Source of the DNA: JAAXIE01 sp965204245
GTDB taxonomy: Bacteria > Chloroflexota > Dehalococcoidia > Lucifugimonadales > JAAXIE01
DNA: 64,000 bases
Direction of reading: 5' to 3'
Assembly (NCBI GenBank): GCA_965204245.1
Contig: CBDBED010000008.1
Location: forward strand, 1-64,000
The notes under the pieces were generated by a model. It searched no databases, was not told where the DNA came from, and saw only the letters and a program-made list of their open reading frames with translations. Position numbers and translations under genes: made by a program. Below, in pieces: positions 6,864 through 15,218 of the stretch (positions are counted from its first letter, which is position 1; each line of letters opens with the position of its first letter).

Positions 6864-7277
6864 GTGGCCCGAATCAAGCACATTGCCATTGCCACTCCCG
6901 ACCCGGAAAAGACCGCCCAGTTCTACAAGGATGTCTTTGAGTTGGAGGAGTACAGCCCAGTGGACTCGCCTCTGGCTGATGGCTACTACCTGACGGATGG
7001 GCACATCAATCTGGCCATCCTCAAGTTCAAGACCCTCGAAGCCGCGGACAAGGGCGACAACGGCTTGGACTTCACCGGATTCCATCACTTCGGGTTCGAA
7101 GTGGAGGATGCCGAAGCCACCTATGCCAAGCTCGAGGAAGTCGGCGCGGACCGCCGCACCCGCGTCGCCCCCGACGCGACCATGGGCGCCGGACATCAGA
7201 ATGTGGAAGTCAAGTACAAGGGCCCCTTCGACGTCATCGTCGACGTATCCCAGACCGGATGGGTGGGCACCGACTAA
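6864..7277 (+). CDS. VOC-family protein (glyoxalase / extradiol dioxygenase-like), copy 1
   Basis: I chose the GTG at 6864 because AAGGAGGG sits 5 bases before it; an in-frame ATG at 6849 overlaps that ribosome site. The protein (137 residues) starts ARIKHIAIATPDPEKTAQFYKDVFEL and has GFHHFGFEVEDAEATYAKLEEVGA and FDVIVDVSQTGW, the beta-alpha-beta-beta-beta vicinal-oxygen-chelate fold with His and Glu metal-ligand positions. Single-domain members include isomerases, epoxidases and resistance proteins, so the reaction is not assignable. A closely related second copy follows. Confidence 0.85.
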   Translation: MARIKHIAIATPDPEKTAQFYKDVFELEEYSPVDSPLADGYYLTDGHINLAILKFKTLEAADKGDNGLDFTGFHHFGFEVEDAEATYAKLEEVGADRRTRVAPDATMGAGHQNVEVKYKGPFDVIVDVSQTGWVGTD

Positions 7278-7288
7278 GCAGGAACAAC

Positions 7289-7333
7289 CCCATATTGGAA
7301 AGCCTTAACAGCCCATATTGGAAGCCTTAACAG
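7289..7333 (+). repeat. Tandem direct repeat between the two VOC genes
   Basis: Two adjacent copies (23 and 22 bases) beginning CCCATATTGG and ending CCTTAACAG, differing by one A. They fill the spacer before the ribosome site of the second VOC gene. They may be a duplication scar or an operator. Confidence 0.7.
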
Positions 7334-7347
7334 AAAGAGGAGGCATC

Positions 7348-7773
7348 ATGGCCAAGATCAGGCACATCGCGTTGACCAGTGACAACCCCAGCAAGCTGGC
7401 CGACTTCTACAAGGAAGTCTTCGGGATGACCGAGGTGCGGCGCAGCGAAAACGGGCAGGTGTTCCTCACCGACGGCTATATCAACATGGCCCTGCTCAAC
7501 TACAAGACCCCCAACGACGAGGACCCCGGCCCCAACGGCGGCTACTACGACGGCATCCACCACATCGGCTTCCAGGTCGACGATATTGAGTCTGCCGCGG
7601 AGAAAGTGGACAAGGCAGGCGGTCATCGCTTGAGCCGCACAGCCACCCCCGGCACTGGCGGTCTCTTCGGCTTCGGCCCTGGCCCCAGCAACGCCGAGAC
7701 CAAGTTCAGCGGCCCCGACGGCGTGGTGCTGGACATGTCCCAGTCGGGCTGGGAAACCGAAATCAAGATGTAG
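7348..7773 (+). CDS. VOC-family protein, copy 2
   Basis: 141 residues starting at ATG 7348 with GAGGAGG upstream. KIRHIALTSDNPSKLADFYKEVFGM, GIHHIGFQVDDIESAAEKVDKAG and DGVVLDMSQSGWE follow copy 1 block by block, so the pair is a tandem duplication that has diverged. Relative to copy 1 it has an extra GTGGLFGFGPGPS loop before the last strand. Likely co-transcribed with copy 1 from the promoter at 6797. Function is probably binding or turnover of a small organic substrate with a divalent metal; a heterodimer of the two copies is possible but not shown. Confidence 0.85.
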   Translation: MAKIRHIALTSDNPSKLADFYKEVFGMTEVRRSENGQVFLTDGYINMALLNYKTPNDEDPGPNGGYYDGIHHIGFQVDDIESAAEKVDKAGGHRLSRTATPGTGGLFGFGPGPSNAETKFSGPDGVVLDMSQSGWETEIKM

Positions 7774-7875
7774 CTTGCCGGTCACTTGAAGTGACCTTGT
7801 TGGGATGAGAGCATGCGCTAAGATTGCCATGCGTTTCTTACCCCCTGCCTGAAAACAAGCGTGTAGCTGATGCTG

Positions 7876-7899
7876 TGGCCCGGCCTCATGGCCGGGCCA
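7876..7899. terminator. GC-rich hairpin after the VOC pair
   Basis: A perfect 10-bp stem (TGGCCCGGCC / GGCCGGGCCA) with a TCAT loop lies about 100 bases after the second VOC stop. No T run follows, so termination is uncertain. Confidence 0.4.
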
Positions 7900-7948
7900 T
7901 CTAGCGATACTCGCAACGACAAGTAACTTCCGAAAGCGAGAGTGGTCA

Positions 7949-8734
7949 ATGGCTAGCTGGACACGGGACTTCGTGGATATAGCTGGAGTTCGCACCGAGC
8001 TTCACCGTGGCGGGCAGGGAAGCCCACTGTTGGTGCTGCACGGGGCCGGAGGCAATGCCGGCTGGCTGCAATACCATGACGCGCTGGCAGAGCACTTCGA
8101 TGTGCTCGTGCCGTCCCACCCAGGTTTCGGCGAGACGGAGCGACCCGACTGGATGGAGACAATCTCGGATGTGGCCCACTTCTACAACTGGTTCGTGCGA
8201 GACCTCGGTTTGGATGGCGTGAATGTCATGGGCCATTCCATGGGCGGCTGGCTTGCATCCGAGCTAGTTGCCATGGGATCCGAGAGGTTCAACAAGCTGG
8301 TGCTGGGAGCCCCGGCAGGCATCAAGCCTGAAGTCGGCGAAATAACCGATATCTTCCTCCTGAGCCCGGAGCAGGTCGTCGAGAGGCTCTTCCACGACTC
8401 CTCTCAGTCGCCCGAATACCAGCAGATATTCGGCCAGGAGCCTACCCCGGAAGTGCAGGCCATCCTCACCCAGAACCGCGAGACCGCAGTTCGCTACACC
8501 TGGAAACCCTACATGTACAATCCACGGCTGCCCTTCCTGCTGCAGCAGGTAGGTATCCCAAGCCTCATCGTGTGGGGCAGGCAGGACGCGATTATCCCGC
8601 TGAACTGTGGCGAGTTGTACAACAGAGTCTTGGCAGGCTCCAGTCTGAAGGTCATAGAGAACTGCGGGCATGTGCCTGAACTGGAGAAGCCGCAGGAGTT
8701 TCTGAGTACTGTTCTACCGTTCCTGCAGTCCTAG
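7949..8734 (+). CDS. Alpha/beta-fold hydrolase
   Basis: 261 residues with all catalytic landmarks: oxyanion loop HGAGGNAG, nucleophile elbow GHSMGGW (Ser), acid in WGRQDAIIPL and final His in ENCGHVPELEKP. It most resembles the meta-cleavage-product hydrolase / haloalkane-dehalogenase-like branch with a cap region between residues about 130 and 200. With VOC proteins upstream and an LLM oxidoreductase downstream it could hydrolyse a ring-cleavage or ester product; that is inference from context. The start has a GAAAGCGAGAG ribosome-like stretch. Confidence 0.9.
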   Translation: MASWTRDFVDIAGVRTELHRGGQGSPLLVLHGAGGNAGWLQYHDALAEHFDVLVPSHPGFGETERPDWMETISDVAHFYNWFVRDLGLDGVNVMGHSMGGWLASELVAMGSERFNKLVLGAPAGIKPEVGEITDIFLLSPEQVVERLFHDSSQSPEYQQIFGQEPTPEVQAILTQNRETAVRYTWKPYMYNPRLPFLLQQVGIPSLIVWGRQDAIIPLNCGELYNRVLAGSSLKVIENCGHVPELEKPQEFLSTVLPFLQS

Positions 8735-8762
8735 CTCTCGCTAGGCGTCGGGACTTCCTCCA

Positions 8763-9773
8763 GTGAGCCAGTCACCGTTGAGGGTCGACATCCGGGTGCC
8801 GGTGGGGCTGCCCGTGCCCCAGATGGCCGACTACATCCTCGGATGCGAGCAGGCTGGCTTTGATGGCGTGGGGGTCCACGACCACCAGCACAGCGGACGC
8901 GATGTCTACGTAACGCTCGCTCTAGCAGGGCAGCGCACTTCCAAGCTCGACCTCTATCCCGTAACCTCGAATCCCGTAACACGCCATCCGATGGTGCTTG
9001 CCGCGTTGGCCAACACGCTGCAAGAGATCGCGCCGGGGCGTGTGAAGCTGACCATCGGCCCTGGCTTCCTAGCAGTGCGCTCCATCGGCCAGCCGCGGGC
9101 GTCAGTGGATGCCATGCGGGAGGCCATCCTCAGCATACGGAGACTGCTGCGAGGAGAGGAACTGGAGTTCGGGCCGAACCGCACCCGCATTCGCAACTTG
9201 TCAGAAACGCCTGTCCCCATCTTCATGACCGCTGCCGGTCCCCGAATGGTGGAGTTGGCGGGCGAGATTGCCGACGGCGTGCTGCTGATGGTGGGTATAC
9301 ACCCCAAGGCAGTGGCGGCGGCCCAGGCGCTATTGGAGCGAGGAGCGGCCCGGGTGGGGCGAGACCTGTCGGACTTTCCCGTGGCTTTCATAACGTCCAT
9401 GGCTGTGTCGAACGACCCAAGGGAGGCCCGTAGCTGGCCCCAGAAGTGGTTGGGGCCTGACCTGCCGTGGCTTGCCTATCCCAGCCGGGCCAACTTCCAC
9501 TGGCTGCGGGAAGCAGGGGTGGACATATCAGACGACACGCTGCCGGAGCACGTGTCTGACGACTTGGCGGGGCGAGTCTGCGAGGCGATGGGGCTTTTCG
9601 GTACGGCCGAGGAATGCGGACGTCAGCTACTGAGGGCGAACGAAGACGCAGGCGTAGAGCGGGTGTTCATCTTTCCATGCCACAGCGTGCAGGGAGGGTA
9701 CGACATGCCGACGCCAGAGGTAGAGGCATTCCGGGATGTCATTTTCCCGATGCTGGGGCGGGCCAACAATTAG
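8763..9773 (+). CDS. LLM-class (luciferase-like) flavin-dependent oxidoreductase
   Basis: 336 residues. VDIRVPVGLPVPQMADYILGCEQAGFDGVGVHDH at the start, RHPMVLAALANTLQEIAPGRVKLTIGPG, and PVPIFMTAAGPRMVELAGEIADGVLLM are standard blocks of the F420/FMN-dependent luciferase-like TIM-barrel family, close to the methylene-tetrahydromethanopterin-reductase-like branch. The GTG start is 28 bases after the hydrolase stop, but no clear ribosome site is seen. Such enzymes are greatly expanded in SAR202 genomes, where they are thought to oxidise recalcitrant organics; whether FMN or F420 is used cannot be read here. Confidence 0.9.
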   Translation: MSQSPLRVDIRVPVGLPVPQMADYILGCEQAGFDGVGVHDHQHSGRDVYVTLALAGQRTSKLDLYPVTSNPVTRHPMVLAALANTLQEIAPGRVKLTIGPGFLAVRSIGQPRASVDAMREAILSIRRLLRGEELEFGPNRTRIRNLSETPVPIFMTAAGPRMVELAGEIADGVLLMVGIHPKAVAAAQALLERGAARVGRDLSDFPVAFITSMAVSNDPREARSWPQKWLGPDLPWLAYPSRANFHWLREAGVDISDDTLPEHVSDDLAGRVCEAMGLFGTAEECGRQLLRANEDAGVERVFIFPCHSVQGGYDMPTPEVEAFRDVIFPMLGRANN

Positions 9774-9783
9774 GAACTCCCTG

Positions 9784-9798
9784 TTGGTCCGCGACCAA
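9784..9798. terminator. Small inverted repeat after the LLM gene
   Basis: TTGGTC CGC GACCAA, a perfect 6-bp stem 10 bases after the stop codon, followed by TTAAAGCG. Weak as a terminator; it lies between convergent genes. Confidence 0.3.
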
Positions 9799-9806
9799 TT
9801 AAAGCG

Positions 9807-10175
9807 CTAAGCACCCCTAGGGATGTCCTCGTCAGGAGGAGGCTCGGTGAAGGACAGCCCGGCGGCCTCAGCCTCTTGCTTCCGCTCCAGCCAAGCCCTC
9901 CACTGGGCATTGGCTTCCCTAGACCCCTGTTGAATCCCTTCCTCGAGCCCCTGTTGGTGTATCTGCCTGATGCGAGACGGTATCAGGAGGACCATCGTGC
10001 CTATCACCTCTACAGCTATTGCGAACCCTGTGGCGATGCCAGCGGATACCGTGACAATGGCTGCCCATTCGAAAATGTCCTTTGGCTTGATGAGGACAGC
10101 CAAGATTCCTACTGATATGGGGTAGGCCAGATAATACGCAATCCAATAGCGCTTTTCCCTCAGCCATCGCCACAC
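9807..10175 (-). CDS. Small membrane protein with cytoplasmic coiled-coil tail
   Basis: 122 residues. Two hydrophobic spans (about 12-30 and 37-67, IAYYLAYPISVGILAVLI and AAIVTVSAGIATGFAIAVEVIGTMVLLI) are followed by a charged helix rich in Q, E, R and A (IHQQGLEEGIQQGSREANAQWRAWLERKQEA is split across this region). No family recognised. The GTG at 10175 gives the first plausible start. It converges on the LLM gene and stands alone, so no functional hint comes from neighbours. Confidence 0.55.
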   Translation of the reverse strand: MWRWLREKRYWIAYYLAYPISVGILAVLIKPKDIFEWAAIVTVSAGIATGFAIAVEVIGTMVLLIPSRIRQIHQQGLEEGIQQGSREANAQWRAWLERKQEAEAAGLSFTEPPPDEDIPRGA

Positions 10176-10250
10176 ATCTAGAGTCTAGCAAGGGCGCTTT
10201 GGCAAGGTCAAATGAACCAAAGCCGGGCGCCAGTAATGATGCGATGGTCT

Positions 10251-11093
10251 TTATGGGGTGCCCGTCACTAGGTGGATGTTGGCGACCCAGTTGACTTGGG
10301 TGCCGTCATAGTAGGGGCGAACGGCGTCGTGGCCTTCCTCGATTACCTGTGGGTGCAGGGCTGGGTCGATGCGCTCTAGGGCGTTGCGGAAGGAGCCTTG
10401 GCGACGCCAAGCCGCGTCCCATGCCTCTTCCACGGTGCCAGCCCACGGCCATGGGAGTTCCAGGGAATCCTCGGTCACGTATTGGAAACCGGCGCGGTCC
10501 ATGGCAGCAGGGAGAGATCCCGGCTCGGCGAAGCGGTGGGGACTGGGGGCATCGGCACCGCGGGGAGGGAGGTACTTGCTGAAGACGCCGTGGGTACACA
10601 GGTGGAAGGGGTTCTTCTCCAAGGCCTGCCATACTACGAAGGCGGCCCGCCCGCCGGGCGCCAACACACGGCGAATCTCACTGAGGGCTTGGTCGGCGTC
10701 AGCCATGAACATCACGCCAAGGCGGCAGGTTACGGCTTCGAAGGATGCATCGGGGAAAGGCATATCCTCGGCATCGGCCTGCTGCACCGTGATGTTGGGC
10801 AAGCCGAGTTCTTGGGCGCTCTTCATAACGGCATCCAAGTAATCGGGTACGAGGTCGCTGGCGACGACAGTGCCTCCGGGAAGGACTGCTTGGGCTAAGG
10901 CCAAGGCAGGTTCCCCTGATCCGCACGCTACGTCTAGTGCCCGAATTCCAGGACGTGCCCCGGATGCTCTTACTATGGCGTCGGTCATTGCCTTGCCCTG
11001 TATTGCGCCCTTGGCAGCCAGCCTGTTGCGGTCGGCGGCGGCATCGGCTTGGTCTCTCAGGACGGTCTGACGGTCCGGTGTGGGTGTGGTCAT
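10251..11093 (-). CDS. Class I SAM-dependent methyltransferase (UbiE-like)
   Basis: 280 residues. SAM-binding motif I is ALDVACGSGEPALALA, the acidic second motif follows in VVASDLVPDYL, then QQADAEDMPFPDASFEAVTCRLGVMFM and RRVLAPGGRAAFVVW. These are the Methyltransf_11 / UbiE-type blocks. The C-terminal 90 residues form a family-specific cap rich in Trp. Its ATG overlaps the stop of the acyl-CoA ligase by four bases (ATGA), so the two are translationally coupled. The substrate is unknown; coupling to a CoA ligase suggests a carboxylic-acid-derived one. Confidence 0.85.
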   Translation of the reverse strand: MTTPTPDRQTVLRDQADAAADRNRLAAKGAIQGKAMTDAIVRASGARPGIRALDVACGSGEPALALAQAVLPGGTVVASDLVPDYLDAVMKSAQELGLPNITVQQADAEDMPFPDASFEAVTCRLGVMFMADADQALSEIRRVLAPGGRAAFVVWQALEKNPFHLCTHGVFSKYLPPRGADAPSPHRFAEPGSLPAAMDRAGFQYVTEDSLELPWPWAGTVEEAWDAAWRRQGSFRNALERIDPALHPQVIEEGHDAVRPYYDGTQVNWVANIHLVTGTP

Positions 11094-12748
11094 GAGCCGT
11101 CTCCGGCTGTCTGCCCCACTTCCCGCTGTCGAAGCTCAGTGCGTCTTATCTTACCGCTGATGGTCTTGGGCAGTTCGGTGACGAACTCCACGAGGCGGGG
11201 GTATTTGTAGGGGGCGGTGGTGTTGCGGACGTGCTCCTGCAGGCTGAGAGTAAGCTCGTCGGAGGGGACGTAATCGGGCTTGAGGATGACGAAGGCCTTG
11301 ACGATGTTGCCCCTGATCTCGTCGGGGCTGGCTACAACGGCGGACTCGGCTACTGCGGGGTGCTCCAGCAGGGCGCTTTCAACCTCGAAGGGACCGATGC
11401 GGTAACCTGCCGAGATGATAACGTCGTCGGCCCGGCCTACGAACCACAGGTAGCCATCCTCGTCCTGATAAGCTTTGTCGCCGGTGAGATACCAGTCGCC
11501 TTGGAAAGCCTCCTCCATCATCTCCTCGCCCTTCCAATACTCCTTCATCAGCCCGACCGGGCGGTTGGGCTTGACCCGGAGGGCGATCTGGCCTTCCTCG
11601 CCGGGAGGCACTTCTTGCAGACCCTCGTCGATAACAGCGATATCGTAGCCGGGCACCGGCCGTCCCATGGAGCCCGCTTTCACTGGCAGGCAGGGGAAGT
11701 TGCCTACTAGGAGCACGGTCTCGGTCTGCCCGTAGCCGTCGTAGATGGTGAGACCTGTGCCGTCCTCCCACACCCGCATAACTTCGGGGTTGAGAGGCTC
11801 GCCGGCACTTGTGCAGTGTCGCAGGTTGGTGAGGTCGTAGGACTTCAGGTCTTCGAGGACCAGCATGCGAAAGGCAGTGGGAGGGGCGCAGAAGGAGGTC
11901 ACGCCATATCTTTCAAGTATGCGGAGGGTGAGGGCTGCGTCGAAGCGTCCTTGGGCGTTGTGCTGCATTATGGTTGCGCCCTCGGTCCACTGGCCGAAGA
12001 GCTTGCCGTAGGCCACCTTGGCCCAGCCAGTGTCGGAGATAGCCCAGTGCAGATCAGTGGAGCGCAGGTCCTGCCAAAGGCGGGCGGTGGCGGTGTGGGC
12101 GATGGCATAGGAGGCTTGGGTGTGGAGCACCATCTTGGGGTAGCCCACGGTGCCGGAGGTGAAGTAGACGAGTAGTGGGTCGTCGCTGCGGGTACGTTCC
12201 ACTCCATCCAAGCGTGGGGATGCGTTGGGCATTTCCCGGTCCCATGGTATCCAGCCCCGCCTCTCGCCGTCGGCAACGATGAGGTGTTTCAGGGATGGGC
12301 AGGATGCCACTGCTTCTTCGGCCTTGTGAGCGTTCTCAGAGTCGGTGATGAGGGCGACAGCTTCGGCTTGATTGCAGCGGTACTCGATGTCGCGAGGTGT
12401 GCATAGGGTGGTGGCGGGCATGGGGACTACTCCAAGTTTGATCATCCCCAAGATGGCGATGTACCACTGGGAGATGCGGGGCAACATGATTAGCACCCGG
12501 TCTCCTTTGCCGACACCCAATCCGCGGAGGACGTTGGCGAAGCGGTTAGATGCGACCTTGAGTTCCCAGAAGGAATGCTTTTCAGCCTGCTGGCCGTCGG
12601 GGCTTACGGAGACAAGGGCCAGCTTGGTGTGGTCCTCAGCCCACTTGTCGATGATGTCAAGACCGAAGTTGAAGTGCTCCGGTACCTCCAAGCGGAAGTT
12701 CTTTCGCGCTTCTTCGTAGTCCTCCATATTGGGAGGCCGATTTGCCAT
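11090..12748 (-). CDS. Acyl-CoA synthetase (AMP-binding, medium-chain type)
   Basis: 552 residues. The P-loop-like AMP signature reads YFTSGTVGYPKM, then DGYGQTET, and the C-terminal hinge and lysine are YLTGDKAYQDEDGYLWFVGRADD and PKTISGKIRR (Lys at the end of the second domain). Such enzymes make acyl-CoA from acid, ATP and CoA through an acyl-AMP. The order of blocks and length match AcsM-like medium-chain / benzoate-type ligases. CAGGAG precedes the ATG. First gene of a two-gene operon with the methyltransferase, divergent from the amidohydrolase gene. Confidence 0.92.
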   Translation of the reverse strand: MANRPPNMEDYEEARKNFRLEVPEHFNFGLDIIDKWAEDHTKLALVSVSPDGQQAEKHSFWELKVASNRFANVLRGLGVGKGDRVLIMLPRISQWYIAILGMIKLGVVPMPATTLCTPRDIEYRCNQAEAVALITDSENAHKAEEAVASCPSLKHLIVADGERRGWIPWDREMPNASPRLDGVERTRSDDPLLVYFTSGTVGYPKMVLHTQASYAIAHTATARLWQDLRSTDLHWAISDTGWAKVAYGKLFGQWTEGATIMQHNAQGRFDAALTLRILERYGVTSFCAPPTAFRMLVLEDLKSYDLTNLRHCTSAGEPLNPEVMRVWEDGTGLTIYDGYGQTETVLLVGNFPCLPVKAGSMGRPVPGYDIAVIDEGLQEVPPGEEGQIALRVKPNRPVGLMKEYWKGEEMMEEAFQGDWYLTGDKAYQDEDGYLWFVGRADDVIISAGYRIGPFEVESALLEHPAVAESAVVASPDEIRGNIVKAFVILKPDYVPSDELTLSLQEHVRNTTAPYKYPRLVEFVTELPKTISGKIRRTELRQREVGQTAGDGS

Positions 12749-12849
12749 CGTTTACGCTCCTGAAAGATGTTTCCTAAGATCCCTCGGCGACGAAACGGGG
12801 AATGGTGTTGGGTTGGATGGTACTTGAAGCACTTTCCACGGGCAAGCGG

Positions 12850-12878
12850 TTGGCTAGGTGCGGCTGCTGTGGTACATT
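12850..12878 (+). promoter_or_regulatory. Promoter for the amidohydrolase gene
   Basis: TTGGCT, exactly 17 bases, TACATT, in the divergent spacer; the gene start is 70 bases downstream. Confidence 0.45.
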
Positions 12879-12947
12879 GCGGGCAACGCGGGCTATCGGA
12901 ACCAAGAGGGTCCGGTAGCCTGACCCAACGAGACAGGAGGAAGGATC

Positions 12948-14168
12948 ATGGCCTTGGACTTCAAGCCGATCTCCGCTGATGGTCACTTGGAGGTGAAGCC
13001 GGAGCGCTGGGTACACCGGGTGCCAGCCCGATGGCGTGACCGCGCTCCCCGCAGCGTACCCCTGCCGGACGGTGGCGATGGCCTGATCATTGAAGGGCAG
13101 CCTCTGCTGGAGCAGAACTTCATCGACCTGAGGGCTGGGCGGTCGGACGCCGTCTGGACCCCCGTGGGTACCAGAGTGGATGATGCCGCGGGCACCGGGT
13201 CGGCAGAGCAGCGATTGCAGGAGCAGGACACGGATGGTCTGGCTGCAGAAGTGCTGTACCCCAATATGGTGGCGGGGCCGGTTCTGTGGCGCAATATCAC
13301 ACACGACGATCCCTACAGGGCCATGGTGCGTGCCTACAACGACTGGCTGGGTGAGGAATACTGCAGCGTGAACCGTGACCGGCTTATCGGTTTGGGCGTA
13401 TTGCCTTGGACCAACGTGCAGGACTGCATCGACGAGATGGAGCACTGTGCCAAGCTGGGGCTAAAGGGCGTGATGCTGGGCACGCTGCCCAACGGCAACA
13501 ACTACCCCATGGATGAAGATGACAGGTTCTGGGCTGCGGCCGTGGATATGCAGATGCCGGTCACCTGCCATGTAGCTTTCAACAACACGGGAAAGCGGGC
13601 CAACCAGCCTACCTTCAGGTATCCCAATGAGGACCCTGCCACCATGGCCAAGGTGCGCCGGCCCCTCTTGGAATGGATTACAAACTTCGGCCTGCGTCCT
13701 GCTATCTCTGTAACACAGATGGTGATGTCGGGCGTGTTCGACAGGTTCCCCACATTGCAAATGTACTTCGCAGAAACGCGACTGGGATGGGTGCCCTTCT
13801 GGCTGGAGCACGCCGACCTCTGGTATGACCGCCACATCGGCTGGGCAGAGGGGATGCTGGGCTTCGAACCTCTGAAGAGGAAGCCCAGCGAATACGTGAA
13901 CGACCATGTCCACTTCAGCGTGCAGTACGAGCATGTGGCCGTGGAGTTGCGCCATCACGTAGGCGTCAATCACATCATGTTCGCGACGGACTTCCCGCAT
14001 ATTGAGTGCGAGTACCCCAACACCATGCCTCTGGTGGAGGAGATTTACGCGAACGTGCCCAGTGACGAGTCCTACCGCATTCTCGCAGGGAACGTAATTG
14101 ACTACTTCAAGCTGAACCGGGACATCATACGGAAGGAAAAGGAGGCTGCCGCCACCGCCGACGACTAG
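12948..14168 (+). CDS. Amidohydrolase-2 family metal-dependent hydrolase/decarboxylase
   Basis: 406 residues from an ATG with CAGGAGGA upstream. ISADGHLEV carries the D-x-H metal motif, VTCHVAF a ring ligand, and MFATDFPHIECEYP the conserved Asp. GLGVLPWTNVQDCIDEMEHCAKLGLKGVML is the typical strand-helix core of the ACMSD / gamma-resorcylate-decarboxylase superfamily. Members decarboxylate or hydrolyse aromatic and related acids. The family is enriched in marine Chloroflexota. Monocistronic between its own promoter and a terminator. Confidence 0.9.
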   Translation: MALDFKPISADGHLEVKPERWVHRVPARWRDRAPRSVPLPDGGDGLIIEGQPLLEQNFIDLRAGRSDAVWTPVGTRVDDAAGTGSAEQRLQEQDTDGLAAEVLYPNMVAGPVLWRNITHDDPYRAMVRAYNDWLGEEYCSVNRDRLIGLGVLPWTNVQDCIDEMEHCAKLGLKGVMLGTLPNGNNYPMDEDDRFWAAAVDMQMPVTCHVAFNNTGKRANQPTFRYPNEDPATMAKVRRPLLEWITNFGLRPAISVTQMVMSGVFDRFPTLQMYFAETRLGWVPFWLEHADLWYDRHIGWAEGMLGFEPLKRKPSEYVNDHVHFSVQYEHVAVELRHHVGVNHIMFATDFPHIECEYPNTMPLVEEIYANVPSDESYRILAGNVIDYFKLNRDIIRKEKEAAATADD

Positions 14169-14197
14169 GGCGCGCCTTCCAGCCGTTCAATGAAAGA

Positions 14198-14230
14198 AAG
14201 GCCTGCGGTTCATAACCGCGGGCCTTCTCT
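14198..14230 (+). terminator. Rho-independent terminator after the amidohydrolase
   Basis: A 13-base arm (14198-14210) pairs with 14214-14226 with one mismatch around a short CAT loop; TCTCTGTTT follows. It also faces the end of the convergent Fpg gene. Confidence 0.75.
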
Positions 14231-14252
14231 GTTTCCCAATCGAGTTAGAGGG

Positions 14253-15077
14253 CTAGTTCTTCAGAAGCATGCCGGGTTGGCAGTGACGGCAGTAGCTGGT
14301 AATGCGCTGGTTGGCGGTCAACTGGGTGATGTGACCTCCGCAGGAAGGGCAGGGCTGGCCGCCCTTATTGTGCACCTTGAGGAAGTCGCGGATCTTGTGG
14401 TGTGACTCCTCGCCCATGCGCTCACGCAGGACGTCGGCTGCCTCCAAGACCACCTTGCGGCAACTGTGGTGCAGGCGCTTGAGTTCGTCGTCTTTCAGGC
14501 TGCGCCTCTTGCGGAAGGGCGAGATACCGCAGTCGAACAGTATCTCATCGCTGTAGGCGTTCCCGATGCCCGAGAGCACTGTTCCGCGGCAGAGTATGCC
14601 CTTGATCTCTCCGTAGTAAGGGCGCATCAAGGCCTTGAACTCCTCGAAGGTGGTGTTCGACATAACATCGGGACCCTGTTCATCCAGTTGCGGAATCTCG
14701 GAGAACTGGTCCTCCCGAGCATAGTAGACCCGTCCCATCTCACGGTCGTCCAGATAGCGCAGATCAAGGCCACCTTCCAGAGTGAGGGTGACCCGGGTGC
14801 GTTTGAAGGGCTTTTCGGAGGAGGGGCAGACCTGTAGTGCACCGGTGAGCATCGGATTGATGACTAGGTGAGTGTCACCGGACAGGGTGATGAAGAGGAA
14901 CTTGCCCTTGGGGAAGACTGCTTCCACGGTGCGTCCCGCGATGTCAGTCGGAAAGTCCTGACTGGCCATCAGGCGCAGGACGGTCGCTTTGTGCACCACG
15001 GCATGCGAGATTCCCCACCCTACCACGCGGCGGGTCAGTATCTCGCTTACTACCTTGAGATCTGGGGCTTCTGGCAT
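14253..15077 (-). CDS. mutM: Formamidopyrimidine-DNA glycosylase (Fpg/Nei family)
   Basis: I set the start at ATG 15077 because the family requires Pro as residue 2 (catalytic nucleophile) and Glu 3, here MPEAPDLKVV. Upstream in-frame sequence to 15383 is not family-like. The 274-residue protein has the beta-clamp lysine pair KGK (57-59), the helix-two-turn-helix GIGNAYSDEILF, and a C-terminal zinc finger CPSCGG with CRHC. It removes oxidised bases such as 8-oxoG and acts as an AP lyase. Two further repair glycosylases (Tag-like, Mug-like) lie in this window. Confidence 0.93.
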   Translation of the reverse strand: MPEAPDLKVVSEILTRRVVGWGISHAVVHKATVLRLMASQDFPTDIAGRTVEAVFPKGKFLFITLSGDTHLVINPMLTGALQVCPSSEKPFKRTRVTLTLEGGLDLRYLDDREMGRVYYAREDQFSEIPQLDEQGPDVMSNTTFEEFKALMRPYYGEIKGILCRGTVLSGIGNAYSDEILFDCGISPFRKRRSLKDDELKRLHHSCRKVVLEAADVLRERMGEESHHKIRDFLKVHNKGGQPCPSCGGHITQLTANQRITSYCRHCQPGMLLKN

Positions 15078-15218
15078 GGAAGTGACGCACGGTGCGCTAT
15101 CTTGATTGGCATGATAGGTGAAAGAGCCTGGTAATCCAAGCGGCGACAAATCCGGTTGCTTGATGAGGTTGACCTGCCGCTTATGCTGGTGACGGGAACT
15201 CTCATCAGGAGGGAGTAC

